Source: an uncultured Bacteroidales bacterium
GTDB lineage: Bacteria; Bacteroidota; Bacteroidia; Bacteroidales; Muribaculaceae
DNA length: 39,431 nt
NCBI GenBank assembly: GCA_949123685.1
Contig: CASBHZ010000022.1
Coordinates: 1-39,431, forward strand
Direction of reading: 5' to 3'
Of this stretch, positions 8,599 through 17,408 are shown piece by piece. The notes below the pieces were generated by a model, which was not told where the DNA came from, searched no databases, and was given only the letters and a program-made list of their open reading frames with translations. How positions within the stretch are numbered: the first letter of the stretch is position 1; the number at the start of each line of letters is the position of its first letter. The translations under genes were made by a program, and so were the position numbers.

Positions 8599-9540
8599 TT
8601 ACCTTTTCATTTGTGGCTTATATCCGGATAAGAGTTTGGAAAGTGACGTGTATCGCTTATCGAAGACATCAATTTTATGCGTTAGTTTGAACACCGTGGT
8701 AGATGATGTTACTTTATTGAATAAATCAAGTGAGAATTTGGTGTTCAGGTTGTCCAGAAACCACATAACATCTGTATTATTCACCGGTACAGAGTCTATC
8801 ATATTACGTATTATTTCGGATTCTTCATAGCAAGCCTGAATAATACGGTCAATTAGAAAATAATCTATAAGTTGGTTATTCTCTTTCCAATATCCACAGA
8901 AAATCATAAACATAGACTTTGTCAAAGGATTGTTTTTTAAGCCTCCGATACAGAAGCCTGTCCACAGAAATTTTGTAGGATTTTTTATCGTCCAAAATGA
9001 ATTATTTCCGAACGAAGGTGAGAAATTATACGAAACAAATATATTTGCATCCATCCAGATACCTCCGTTTTGAGTAATAAGACCACTTCGCAGAATGTCT
9101 GAAAAGTTTTGTATGGAAATTATACCTGATTCGAACTTTCGGACAATATATTCAGGCAAGCCTATGTACGAATTATAGTTTTCTGAGTCAATCACAATTA
9201 CATCATATCCAATGACATTTCTCCGGATTGATCCAATTGTTAGTTTCACGCTTTCCGGTGCTGATTGCAGGCCTTGCCACCATAAAGTCCATATTACCTT
9301 AGTTTGCTCATTCTCGACGTTTCCACTTTGTGTCTTGACAATATAACCGCCATGTTTTTCAACAACATAGTCAGTAATGTTCCTTGAATGTTTTTTTTCA
9401 AGTGCCTTTGCAATTTTGTTCATACCAAGGTATGTGAAGAATCGGGCTGACAACCCTATTGCAAAATGACAAACACCTAAATATTTAATGGATGGTACAG
9501 ACCTGTCTATATAGCGTTTTATTTTGGTATACATACTCAT
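8599..9540 (-). CDS. capsular polysaccharide synthesis glycosyltransferase (GT32-like)
   Basis: A 313-residue protein matching the capsular-polysaccharide-synthesis family related to GT32. VIWTLWWQGLQSAPESV is the characteristic early block. SDILRSGLITQNGGIWMDANIF contains the NGGIWxDA metal and donor-binding motif, and FWTIKN and SMFMIFCGYW segments follow. It probably transfers a hexose or hexosamine to the growing repeat unit. It is 10 bp upstream of the next GT2 gene and is A/T-rich compared with the core genes outside the operon, as is usual for exchanged capsule genes. Confidence 0.85.
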   Translation of the reverse strand: MSMYTKIKRYIDRSVPSIKYLGVCHFAIGLSARFFTYLGMNKIAKALEKKHSRNITDYVVEKHGGYIVKTQSGNVENEQTKVIWTLWWQGLQSAPESVKLTIGSIRRNVIGYDVIVIDSENYNSYIGLPEYIVRKFESGIISIQNFSDILRSGLITQNGGIWMDANIFVSYNFSPSFGNNSFWTIKNPTKFLWTGFCIGGLKNNPLTKSMFMIFCGYWKENNQLIDYFLIDRIIQACYEESEIIRNMIDSVPVNNTDVMWFLDNLNTKFSLDLFNKVTSSTTVFKLTHKIDVFDKRYTSLSKLLSGYKPQMKR

Positions 9541-9570
9541 GAAATATCGTGATATTTGATGACCTGATCT

Positions 9571-10839
9571 TTATACCTCTGCTCCCCGTCCGTTTAATAC
9601 AATCACATAGTTTATTAGGAACAATATTGATATAAGCATTTTGCTAACCCCGATAGTCATAGCCTTGCAATCACACAAACCAATGTAAATGAGTGCTAAC
9701 AGCATGATAACCTTATAATCCTTATTTAGAAGCATCGGACTGACCATAAACAGTTGATAGGCAATGACGGCAGTGTATCCGAATATTCCCCAATAGAATA
9801 AATTCCGGAGGACACCTATATCAATATGCTGATAGTATTTTCCGTCATATCCAATCAAATAGCCATCTCCCCATAGGAATGATTCAAGACTTATCGGTGT
9901 GCTCCACATGTTCATGAGATCATCAGTAGAGATGCTTGTAAAACCTCGTCCTTCAATAAGGTTATATAAGGGTTCAAGTGCGTATGGCAATAGGAATGTG
10001 ACTGCGAAATCTATATATTCCGGGAATAATATCCATATCAACACAATGATAAAGACAAGAGCCAAACATAATTTCGTCAATAAATTAAATTTCTCCCATT
10101 TCGATACATGAGAAAAAAAGAAAATATAGATCATACTTAATATTGCTCCGGCTAAACCAGTGCGCCCCGCAAAGAAAGTACCTAAAATCAAGAGAAACCA
10201 ACCAAACAGATATTTTGTCCGGATGTTAAAGTCCATGTATTCCTTTACATACAAAAGAAATATCATACCGAAAGACAGTGATAATCCCCATCCGTTTGAA
10301 CCGGACAGACCTAAACCACGAGTGCCATGGCTTGATGTGTGTAGATTGGAGTCTCCGCTGAAATAAGTTGTTATTGAAGCGATAGCCGGAACTGCAGATG
10401 CAGCTAATTCAATAAAACATTGAATTAGGTATGCAGCTATTATCAACCGTATTATTTCAGTCGTATTTATCAAATGTTTTTTTGATAAAAAGGCTATAAC
10501 AAATATCCCAAGAACAAACTGAATAATCTGAGCTAAAATAATTTTAAAATAATCAAGGTCATATGAGGAATGGGCGAGACTATATATGTAAGCCAATATA
10601 AGTAGAAAAAACTGGAAAGAAAATATAGTTAGAATCCAACGATTTGACAGGATTGATATAAGTCTACACAGTTGTCGTCGCTTCCACAGAATGAAAAATG
10701 AATATCCTCCTGCAAGCATACTGCTTTGCAGCGGGCCGACAATATAGAAACAGAAGATGTAAAGGAACAAAACAATTGTATCCTGTATTCTATATTTCTC
10801 AAGCGAGATCCGAAAGATCCTATCACTAATTGACACCAC
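9571..10839 (-). CDS. Wzy-like O-antigen/capsule polymerase
   Basis: A 422-residue protein with about ten or more hydrophobic segments and a large periplasmic-type loop between roughly residues 270 and 350 (around YNLIEGRGFTSISTDDLMNMW), the usual layout of Wzy polymerases and O-antigen ligases. The GLGLSGSNGWGLSLSFG segment lies mid-protein. Wzy joins lipid-linked repeat units in the periplasm and is the partner of the Wzx flippase at 15112-16566. The start is a GTG (10839, or 10836), giving a 14-bp overlap with the upstream GT2 gene; no ATG is available nearby. Sequence conservation in this family is very low, so the call rests on topology and location. Confidence 0.78.
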   Translation of the reverse strand: MVSISDRIFRISLEKYRIQDTIVLFLYIFCFYIVGPLQSSMLAGGYSFFILWKRRQLCRLISILSNRWILTIFSFQFFLLILAYIYSLAHSSYDLDYFKIILAQIIQFVLGIFVIAFLSKKHLINTTEIIRLIIAAYLIQCFIELAASAVPAIASITTYFSGDSNLHTSSHGTRGLGLSGSNGWGLSLSFGMIFLLYVKEYMDFNIRTKYLFGWFLLILGTFFAGRTGLAGAILSMIYIFFFSHVSKWEKFNLLTKLCLALVFIIVLIWILFPEYIDFAVTFLLPYALEPLYNLIEGRGFTSISTDDLMNMWSTPISLESFLWGDGYLIGYDGKYYQHIDIGVLRNLFYWGIFGYTAVIAYQLFMVSPMLLNKDYKVIMLLALIYIGLCDCKAMTIGVSKMLISILFLINYVIVLNGRGAEV

Positions 10840-11818
10840 TCGCGGAATATCTTTGAGGTGCTATATGTTTGGCTAAAATACGCAGATGATCCCTATGTGT
10901 CAAACCGGTTCGATATACGCGTATGGTATTCAGATAGTTTAAAAGAGAACGCAATGAATACCGGTCTAATGACAGGAACAGATAATAGAAATAATACGAT
11001 ATCGCCTCGCGATTGCCATTGGCTGGGGTAGCCAAGATTTGTTTAACCCTGTCTATATAAGAAAGAGTGATAGTCTCTGGAATCCCCTCGGTCATACCGA
11101 TTTCATATCCCAGATCATTCAATAACTTGCGCCTGACCATTTTGGTGGTATCAAGTTGGGATTCTTTATGCAGAATGGATACCTGCTGCCTATTGTGTCG
11201 GTGGAGAAAGAGAACCTCGGGGATATTTGCAAAAAGACATATTTTCCCCATATCATACCACAGCTGCATATCCTGCGCATACCTTAGATTTTCATCGTAA
11301 CGAATACTATTTTCATGAATAACACTTGCACGCATCATGGTTGCAGGATGGTCGAAGGGTGGTCTAATTATCCACCTAAGCTTGATTTCCTTATCTTCGA
11401 CAGGAATTTTCCGGACGGCATCCTTATTACCAATATCCTTGAGCCAACAACCTACAATCCCGTATTCAGGATTATCTTCCAAAAAAGATACCTGTTTCTC
11501 AAACCGTGTTGGCATCGATATATCGTCGGCATCCATGCGGGCTATATACTTGCCTTGACACATGTCAAGCCCTCGGTTAAGAGATTTGGTGAGACCTATA
11601 TTATGCTCATTTACCGAGATTTTGATACGTGTGTCGGATTGGACTTTGCAGTCAAGATATTCAAACAGTTCCTGCCTTGTAGGATTGTCGTTTATTATAA
11701 TAAATTCAAAATCAGTAAATGATTGGTTTAAGATTGATTCGATTGCCTCATCAACCCATTCAAGCGGTTCCTTGTAGACACTCATCAAAACTGAAATCAT
11801 CGGTAATTTAACCTCCAT
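10826..11818 (-). CDS. GT2 glycosyltransferase (AmsE-like)
   Basis: A 330-residue family 2 glycosyltransferase. ISVLMSVYKEPLEWVDEA opens the domain, FEFIIINDNP is the first acidic site, and GKYIARMDADDISMPTRF the DxD block. The C-terminal third (SLDRYSLRSLLNYL and following) is typical of the AmsE-like group. It shares motif spacing with the GT2 at 6821-7657 but carries about 50 extra C-terminal residues. It overlaps the polymerase gene by 14 bp at its 3' end, and 57 bp separate it from the CapA-like gene upstream, the longest gap in the operon. Confidence 0.88.
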   Translation of the reverse strand: MEVKLPMISVLMSVYKEPLEWVDEAIESILNQSFTDFEFIIINDNPTRQELFEYLDCKVQSDTRIKISVNEHNIGLTKSLNRGLDMCQGKYIARMDADDISMPTRFEKQVSFLEDNPEYGIVGCWLKDIGNKDAVRKIPVEDKEIKLRWIIRPPFDHPATMMRASVIHENSIRYDENLRYAQDMQLWYDMGKICLFANIPEVLFLHRHNRQQVSILHKESQLDTTKMVRRKLLNDLGYEIGMTEGIPETITLSYIDRVKQILATPANGNREAISYYFYYLFLSLDRYSLRSLLNYLNTIRVYRTGLTHRDHLRILAKHIAPQRYSASGVN

Positions 11819-11875
11819 TGCTTTCTTGATTTATATATTGCCACAAGCCTTATAAAGTCAGCCTCTCGCAATATA

Positions 11876-12982
11876 CTATAGTTTACCATTTGCCAATAAA
11901 ATTTCCACTACCCAACGATGAGTCTCGCAACGATACATATTAAGAAGATGAATCGTGTTTACCCGATTCGGGAAAAGCACTCTTCTTGCAACATCTTTCA
12001 ATAGAGTCCGGTCCAGTGAGAGTTTGGCAAAGCCACTTGCCGAATACATCAATCTATATGCAGGAATAAAAACGGTTAGTGTCTTGCTAATTTCTTCGGA
12101 ATATAGTTTATTATCGTTCAAAATGGCATTCAGGTTTCGTAGTCTTTCTGAAGTTGCCTTAGTACAATCACATCCTATAACATGCTTTTCTGGACTGTAA
12201 GATATCGGTTCAACATTATATGTCATTCCGAACTCATCTATATTAAAACTTACACATAAACTATTATTCCAAAAATTTGGATAAACAGCATCTGCCTTCT
12301 CAAAACAAAAATTACCTAAACTATAAAATATGGGCTTCCCATTATATTCTTCCCATCCTTGTGGGATATGAGGATGCGACCCGACAACTGCATCCACGCC
12401 TAAGTCGATCCACATTCTATACAATTCCCGATATTGAGGTAAAGGATGATCACAATATTCCAAGCCCCCATGATTGTAGACAAAAATATAATCTACTTTT
12501 TTGCGGATTTTTACAATACTTTTTACAACTTCAGGAGAAGACATCCATGCACATCCGAAATCGTCAAAATCTTCAACACAACTAAATTCCCTGTGTGTCA
12601 ATGAAAATATCGCTACCTTTAAATTATCCTTTTGAACCAATAATGGTGCGTAGCATTCCTCCTTTGTTCCGACTCCAAAAACTTTGAAATCAGAAAATGC
12701 ATCTCTTGTTTCCTCCGCACAACTCCTGCCAAAATCCATCATATGGTTGTTGGCAAAAGCAATACAATTGAACCCGTATTTTTCCAACCAGCCGACCGCA
12801 TCGTAACTTTGCGATATGTTGGGTCCTGATTTTAGAATCGGAGAAGCTTCTTTTATTCTTAATGGAGCTTCAAAATTTACGACATTAAAATCAGAATCGG
12901 CAGTCAAATTTCGCAAATGCTCAGACAGTTTTAAGCAATTAGCATTTTGACACACAAAATCTCCATAAAAATTAATTTTCAT
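11876..12982 (-). CDS. CapA-family (PGA_cap) metallophosphatase-like protein
   Basis: A 368-residue CapA/PgsA-like protein with a calcineurin-like phosphoesterase fold. KINFYGDFV (Asp) is at the start, VNFEAPL follows, and FANNHMMDFG supplies the NNH motif. The later VYNHGG, VGSHPHIPQG and FYSLGNFCFE blocks are all family hallmarks. Unlike CapA of poly-gamma-glutamate systems it has no N-terminal membrane anchor or signal peptide, so it is probably cytoplasmic. Such genes are frequent in Bacteroidales capsule loci, where their role (a phosphoesterase or modification enzyme) is undefined. No other poly-gamma-glutamate genes are nearby, so that polymer is not implied. Confidence 0.85.
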   Translation of the reverse strand: MKINFYGDFVCQNANCLKLSEHLRNLTADSDFNVVNFEAPLRIKEASPILKSGPNISQSYDAVGWLEKYGFNCIAFANNHMMDFGRSCAEETRDAFSDFKVFGVGTKEECYAPLLVQKDNLKVAIFSLTHREFSCVEDFDDFGCAWMSSPEVVKSIVKIRKKVDYIFVYNHGGLEYCDHPLPQYRELYRMWIDLGVDAVVGSHPHIPQGWEEYNGKPIFYSLGNFCFEKADAVYPNFWNNSLCVSFNIDEFGMTYNVEPISYSPEKHVIGCDCTKATSERLRNLNAILNDNKLYSEEISKTLTVFIPAYRLMYSASGFAKLSLDRTLLKDVARRVLFPNRVNTIHLLNMYRCETHRWVVEILLANGKL

Positions 12983-13009
12983 AGATATAATTATATCATG
13001 CTTTTGCGA

Positions 13010-13954
13010 TTATGATTCCCAAATTTCCATCAGTCCGCGATAAGTATACCTATATACATCCAACAAATCTCTAAATCTGAATCGTAATCCATAGGCTATG
13101 GTGTATCTGATAAGGTCTTTTAAAATTTCAGATTTATTGTATTTTTTATTTATATATGCGTAATTACGGACATGAATCGAGTTATGGAAATAGCATTTTT
13201 TCCAATTTACAAACGGAATAATATTATAGCTTTTCAGTCCACGTTTAGGATGGTAATGGTATGCATGGCATATAGTGGCAATTTTAAATCCACTATGACT
13301 CACACGATTTGTGTATTCAGTTTCATCCCCCCATATGAACATCTCTCTCTTTATATACCCTATCTTATCTATAACCTTATGATTAATAAATGTGCCATTG
13401 AACGGATTTATGGCATTTATGAAAATCTCTTTGTCATGAAAATATGCAGCATCCGTTTTGCCCGCAAGTCCAAAAGAAAGTTCTGTATGATTACATTCAT
13501 TTATCACCAAAGGGTTGACATACAACAAATCACGCTTTGTTGCAACATTCAGTAGAGTGTATAAAGCGTTCACTGCCGGAACCCCATCGTCATCCATCAT
13601 CCATATCCAGTCGAGACCAGCCTCGTGCGCCATTTTCATGCCGGCATAAAAACCTCCGGCACCACCATCATTAGTATCCTTGAATACATAAGTAACTTTA
13701 ACAGGTGATTTAGAATGTTTGTACATCAATGTCTCGACTTTACCATGTTCGTTACTGTCAATAAAGTCTCCTTTGATATAATTTGCCTCTTTCAGCATCA
13801 TCCTGGTTTTATCATCAGAATGATTGTCTATGATAAAAATCTCAGTAGGAAGGAGCGTCTGCGCAACGACAGCATCAAGACATCTTATTAATAAGTCGGC
13901 ACGATTATATGTAACGACAACCACACCGATTGTATTACTTGTTATATTTTTCAT
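13010..13954 (-). CDS. GT2 glycosyltransferase, galactofuranosyltransferase-like
   Basis: A 314-residue family 2 glycosyltransferase of the GlfT/rhamnosyltransferase-like branch. The N-terminus has VVVVTYNRADLLIRCL and FIIDNHSDD, then NDGGAGGFYAGM and WIWMMDDDGVP (DDD metal site), and late FNGTFIN and FIWGDETEYTNR with HAYHYH. These are seen in galactofuranosyl- and rhamnosyltransferases. The UDP-galactopyranose mutase gene lies immediately upstream (12-bp gap), which makes UDP-galactofuranose the most likely donor; the donor is inferred from context, the family is seen directly. Confidence 0.85.
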   Translation of the reverse strand: MKNITSNTIGVVVVTYNRADLLIRCLDAVVAQTLLPTEIFIIDNHSDDKTRMMLKEANYIKGDFIDSNEHGKVETLMYKHSKSPVKVTYVFKDTNDGGAGGFYAGMKMAHEAGLDWIWMMDDDGVPAVNALYTLLNVATKRDLLYVNPLVINECNHTELSFGLAGKTDAAYFHDKEIFINAINPFNGTFINHKVIDKIGYIKREMFIWGDETEYTNRVSHSGFKIATICHAYHYHPKRGLKSYNIIPFVNWKKCYFHNSIHVRNYAYINKKYNKSEILKDLIRYTIAYGLRFRFRDLLDVYRYTYRGLMEIWES

Positions 13955-13966
13955 TATTGAGAGATA

Positions 13967-15097
13967 TTACATGAAATGAGAGAAGACTTGGGCTATGATC
14001 GGAGCCATATCATAATATTTATATTGGGCAAGACGACCACCAAAGAGAACATCTGTTTCCAACTCTGCAAGGCGGCGATATTGTTCGTAGAGAGCCTGAT
14101 TGCGGGAATCGTTTACCGGATAGAAAGGCTCCATGCCGTCACACCACTCGGTTGAATATTCATGCGAGATAACAGTGCGGTGGTGTCTATAGACATCGTT
14201 TCCGAAAGTTTCGAAATGTTTGTGTTCGATAATGCGTGTGTATGGCACTTCTGCCGAAGTAAAGTTTACCACTGCATTACCTTGATAATTCGGTTTGTCA
14301 AGTATTTGAGTGTCAAATCGGACTGTACGATATTCAAGCCGTCCGAAACGGTAGCCGTAATACTCATCAATCTTGCCGGTGAATACTATTTTGTCGGCAA
14401 TAGATTCCCAATGTTCGCGATCAGAGAAAAAATCAGTATCAAGCAACACATCTATTCCGTCAAGAAGACCATTAATCAAACGATTATATCCACCGATTGG
14501 AATGCCTTGGTATGAATCATTGAAATAATTATTATCATAGGTCATGCGCACAGGAAGGCGACGAATGATAAATGCCGGCAGTTCCGCACAAGGACGCCCC
14601 CATTGCTTCTCAGTGTATCCTTTAATAAGTTGCTCATAGATATCACGACCAATGAGAGTCAATGCCTGCTCTTCCAGATTACGAGGCTCCGTGATACCCT
14701 CTGCCGCCATACGCTCTACCGCATCACGCCTTTGTTCGTCAAGACAAGCCTGCGCTTCGGAGGGTGTCTTGGCTCCCCACATCTGATAAAAAGTGTTCAT
14801 GTTGAACGGCAGATTGTATAGCTTTCCATTGGGTGCCTGTGCAACTGGGCAGTTGGTATAGCGATTGAAAGGCACAATGGAGTTGACAAAATCCCATACC
14901 TTACGGTCAGATGTATGAAAGATATGTGCCCCGTACTTATGTACATTGATACCCTCAATCTCTTCACAGTAGATATTTCCGCCCGCATGAGAGCGTTTGT
15001 CAATAACCAAGCACCGCTTACCCCGTTTAAATGCCAGATGGGCAAACGTAGCCCCGAAAAGCCCGGAACCAACTATGAGATAATCAAATTGTTTCAC
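13967..15097 (-). CDS. glf: UDP-galactopyranose mutase
   Basis: A 376-residue flavoenzyme converting UDP-galactopyranose to UDP-galactofuranose in the cytoplasm. The FAD-binding start DYLIVGSGLFGATFA is followed by the diagnostic HKYGAHIFHTSD and NRYTNCPVA blocks. The EKQWGRP and LPVRMTYDNNYFNDSYQGIP segments line the active site, and GKIDEYYGYRFGRLEYRT is the late family motif. Length is typical. The start is GTG at 15097; no closer ATG exists. Fourteen bp separate it from the flippase gene. Together with the next gene it indicates a galactofuranose-containing surface glycan. Confidence 0.96.
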   Translation of the reverse strand: MKQFDYLIVGSGLFGATFAHLAFKRGKRCLVIDKRSHAGGNIYCEEIEGINVHKYGAHIFHTSDRKVWDFVNSIVPFNRYTNCPVAQAPNGKLYNLPFNMNTFYQMWGAKTPSEAQACLDEQRRDAVERMAAEGITEPRNLEEQALTLIGRDIYEQLIKGYTEKQWGRPCAELPAFIIRRLPVRMTYDNNYFNDSYQGIPIGGYNRLINGLLDGIDVLLDTDFFSDREHWESIADKIVFTGKIDEYYGYRFGRLEYRTVRFDTQILDKPNYQGNAVVNFTSAEVPYTRIIEHKHFETFGNDVYRHHRTVISHEYSTEWCDGMEPFYPVNDSRNQALYEQYRRLAELETDVLFGGRLAQYKYYDMAPIIAQVFSHFM

Positions 15098-15111
15098 AAT
15101 AACCTTGTATA

Positions 15112-16566
15112 TTAATGATGCTTTAGCAATTTATTAAATCCTGACAGACGGAGCATATCATTAAAAAGGTCATCCTTCATTAGGAACAGACTTAGTGAAT
15201 ATGTTACGATACCGGATGCAATACTTAGAGTAATAGACACTATTATATCCGTTATATTTGTTGATATTACCCATACTGCCAAACCCATCAGAAAAGCAGA
15301 TAAAAAATATGATGGTTTAAATATATCACGCCAATGAAAAGGGAAATACCGCCTTCCCAAAACTGCTTGTAGAACAAAGACTACCATTTCAGCAATCAGT
15401 GTTGCAATAGCCGCTCCGGTAGCACCATTGTCTGGAATGAAAATAAGATTAAATATCACATTGATAATGGCTCCGCCAGCCACACTCCAAATCACAATAT
15501 TCACCTTGTCCTTAGGATACAGAACTTGAATCCCCATAACGTTTGTTAATCCAATAAGAAGTATTACAGGCGCATTTAGATAAAGTACGGGGATTGAGTC
15601 AATATACTCTTTGCCACAGAATATCAATGTTATCGGTGTTGACAGAATCATCAGACCAATAATCATTGGAAGCGACAAGGCAACCGTCAGACGCGACGAT
15701 TTATTGATTACGTTAGCAAATCCTTTGTTATCACCTTTCTGAAGAAGATTAGAACAGCGAGGTAACAATACTATACCGACCGATGAAATCAGCACGAGAC
15801 CTATATGAGAAATCTTCGTACCTGCAGTAAAATACCCTACGGCTTTATCTCCGCTCATAAAACCAAGCATTATCGTGTTGAGCTGCACATAAAGGCTGAT
15901 GATAAGGTTAAGGATAAATACATGAAGTGCTGGCTTGACATGCCTGGCTATTTCAAGTTCTTGAATGCGAATCGCTGCAATATCAATGTATTTACGCAGA
16001 TGAATAAAGTTGATAAAGTTATTGCCAACAGTCGCACCTACAGTTATAGCTCCGTATACGAGAATGTCATCCGGACTTTTTACAAATATGAAAAGAAACG
16101 AAGTGGACAATATACGTATGGCTATTGCCCGATATGTTATGAATTTAAAATCTTCAATTCCCTGATAAAACCAATTGACACCAATAGCATTGAACACTAT
16201 TGTAAGACTAAGAATATAGAAAAGTGAAATCTGTTGGTGTATCCGTGGAATATATTCAGCAAGAAACCAGACTCCGATATATCCGATTAGACAAAGGATA
16301 GAACTGAGTATGAGAATTTCAACCGTGGTTTTATCTCTCAAGACTTTGTCATCACGATACTTGGCAATTTCTTTAACAGCATATAAAGGAATGCCGACAC
16401 TGGTTAAAAGAACAATATAACCGATTATTGAATTAAGAAAATTTACAGCACCGATGCCATCTGGAAGCAACACTCTCGCAGCATATGGAAACGTAACCAT
16501 AGGGAACAAAATGCTTGTCACAGTATTTATTCCATTAAGTACAATGTTTCCTTTAATTGATGCCAT
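15112..16566 (-). CDS. Wzx-type polysaccharide flippase
   Basis: A 484-residue membrane protein with about 12-14 hydrophobic segments, of the polysaccharide-exporter (MOP/MATE-like) family. The opening NIVLNGINTVTSILFPMVTFPYAARVLLPDGIGAVNF block is typical of RfbX/Wzx; IGVNWFYQGIEDF and YFTAGTKISHIG are further family features. It would flip lipid-linked repeat units across the inner membrane for the Wzy-like polymerase at 9571-10839. It follows the unknown gene at 16593 by 26 bp and is the first biosynthetic gene of the operon. Confidence 0.93.
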   Translation of the reverse strand: MASIKGNIVLNGINTVTSILFPMVTFPYAARVLLPDGIGAVNFLNSIIGYIVLLTSVGIPLYAVKEIAKYRDDKVLRDKTTVEILILSSILCLIGYIGVWFLAEYIPRIHQQISLFYILSLTIVFNAIGVNWFYQGIEDFKFITYRAIAIRILSTSFLFIFVKSPDDILVYGAITVGATVGNNFINFIHLRKYIDIAAIRIQELEIARHVKPALHVFILNLIISLYVQLNTIMLGFMSGDKAVGYFTAGTKISHIGLVLISSVGIVLLPRCSNLLQKGDNKGFANVINKSSRLTVALSLPMIIGLMILSTPITLIFCGKEYIDSIPVLYLNAPVILLIGLTNVMGIQVLYPKDKVNIVIWSVAGGAIINVIFNLIFIPDNGATGAAIATLIAEMVVFVLQAVLGRRYFPFHWRDIFKPSYFLSAFLMGLAVWVISTNITDIIVSITLSIASGIVTYSLSLFLMKDDLFNDMLRLSGFNKLLKHH

Positions 16567-16592
16567 AAAAGACCAAATTAATTTTCAAAACA

Positions 16593-17408
16593 TTAATTTC
16601 CAATACCCAGGAGCTTCATGTCAAGCGAATATGCCTGGCGGGCGATATCCGATAAATCCTGACAATCGGAGAGGAGATGGATGATACGCTGTTCGAGGTT
16701 GGCGACAAGCCTTTGGTCATCTGGCGAAAGCCAAGGATAGGCACTACGCAGGAAATGCAATTTAGAACGCAATGTCTCTGCGTTATCTTCAACAGAAGTC
16801 ATATCCGTAACAGAAGGGAGATAACTTGCGGCAAGCCAAGACTTGAAAGCTTCCTGATGCCGACCTTCGAATGCATAGAGATCTTCACCCAAAAGAAGAC
16901 GTACCCTGTCAAGGATAGTGGAAAGGGATACTCCATTGAAATCGCCTTGCCTGCGGAACTCCCGATGCAAGCGTTCGAGGATATCGGAATACCAATGTAG
17001 AGGCATGCCATAGAAATTATGATCGTGAAGACGAATCCGGTTCGAGACGGCACTGAAAAGCGCAGACTCGTCAACCTCTATATTTCCACTGATACGGGCT
17101 TCAAATGCGCGAAGATAACATCCGCCAATAAAACCTACTGGTGCTGCCTCTTTATAGAAAAGACGGTGCAGAATGTCGAAGCCTTCAAGTGCCGGAACAA
17201 TACCTTGGGAGGGTATCAGGCATGCATCCGACTTGACAGTGCGCAACCATGTCGAAACATGGTTACGAAGTCCTGTAACCTTAGGGATACACTCGCATCC
17301 GCATTGCAAGAGGGATAATAGAAGATGCGTGAAATCACCGACTGCAAAGCCATCGCTAAAATCGACACATCGCTGATCCGGTAATGCGATCAACAAGTCA
17401 CAAGTCAT
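16593..17408 (-). CDS. unknown protein coupled to the antiterminator
   Basis: A 271-residue soluble, Leu/Arg-rich, probably mostly helical protein that I do not recognise. No signal peptide or membrane segment is visible. Notable stretches are LLLSLLQCGCECIPKV near residue 40, SNRIRLHDHNFYGMPLHWYSDILERLHREF in the middle, and a C-terminal region rich in Leu, Asp and Arg. Its ATG overlaps the stop of the NusG-like gene by 4 bp (ATGA), indicating translational coupling and a joint role. In Bacteroides fragilis the gene after upxY is upxZ, an antagonist of non-cognate UpxY proteins, but this protein is longer and shows no obvious UpxZ sequence, so any functional analogy is inference only. Confidence 0.75.
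   Translation of the reverse strand: MTCDLLIALPDQRCVDFSDGFAVGDFTHLLLSLLQCGCECIPKVTGLRNHVSTWLRTVKSDACLIPSQGIVPALEGFDILHRLFYKEAAPVGFIGGCYLRAFEARISGNIEVDESALFSAVSNRIRLHDHNFYGMPLHWYSDILERLHREFRRQGDFNGVSLSTILDRVRLLLGEDLYAFEGRHQEAFKSWLAASYLPSVTDMTSVEDNAETLRSKLHFLRSAYPWLSPDDQRLVANLEQRIIHLLSDCQDLSDIARQAYSLDMKLLGIGN

Noticed and set aside
11876..12982. Poly-gamma-glutamate capsule synthesis from the CapA-like gene
   Set aside because: No capB, capC or pgsE-like gene is nearby and the protein lacks the membrane anchor; CapA-like genes are common in unrelated polysaccharide loci.
16593..17408. Calling this gene upxZ
   Set aside because: Its place after a upxY-like gene is suggestive, but it is about 100 residues longer than UpxZ proteins and I see no UpxZ motif.
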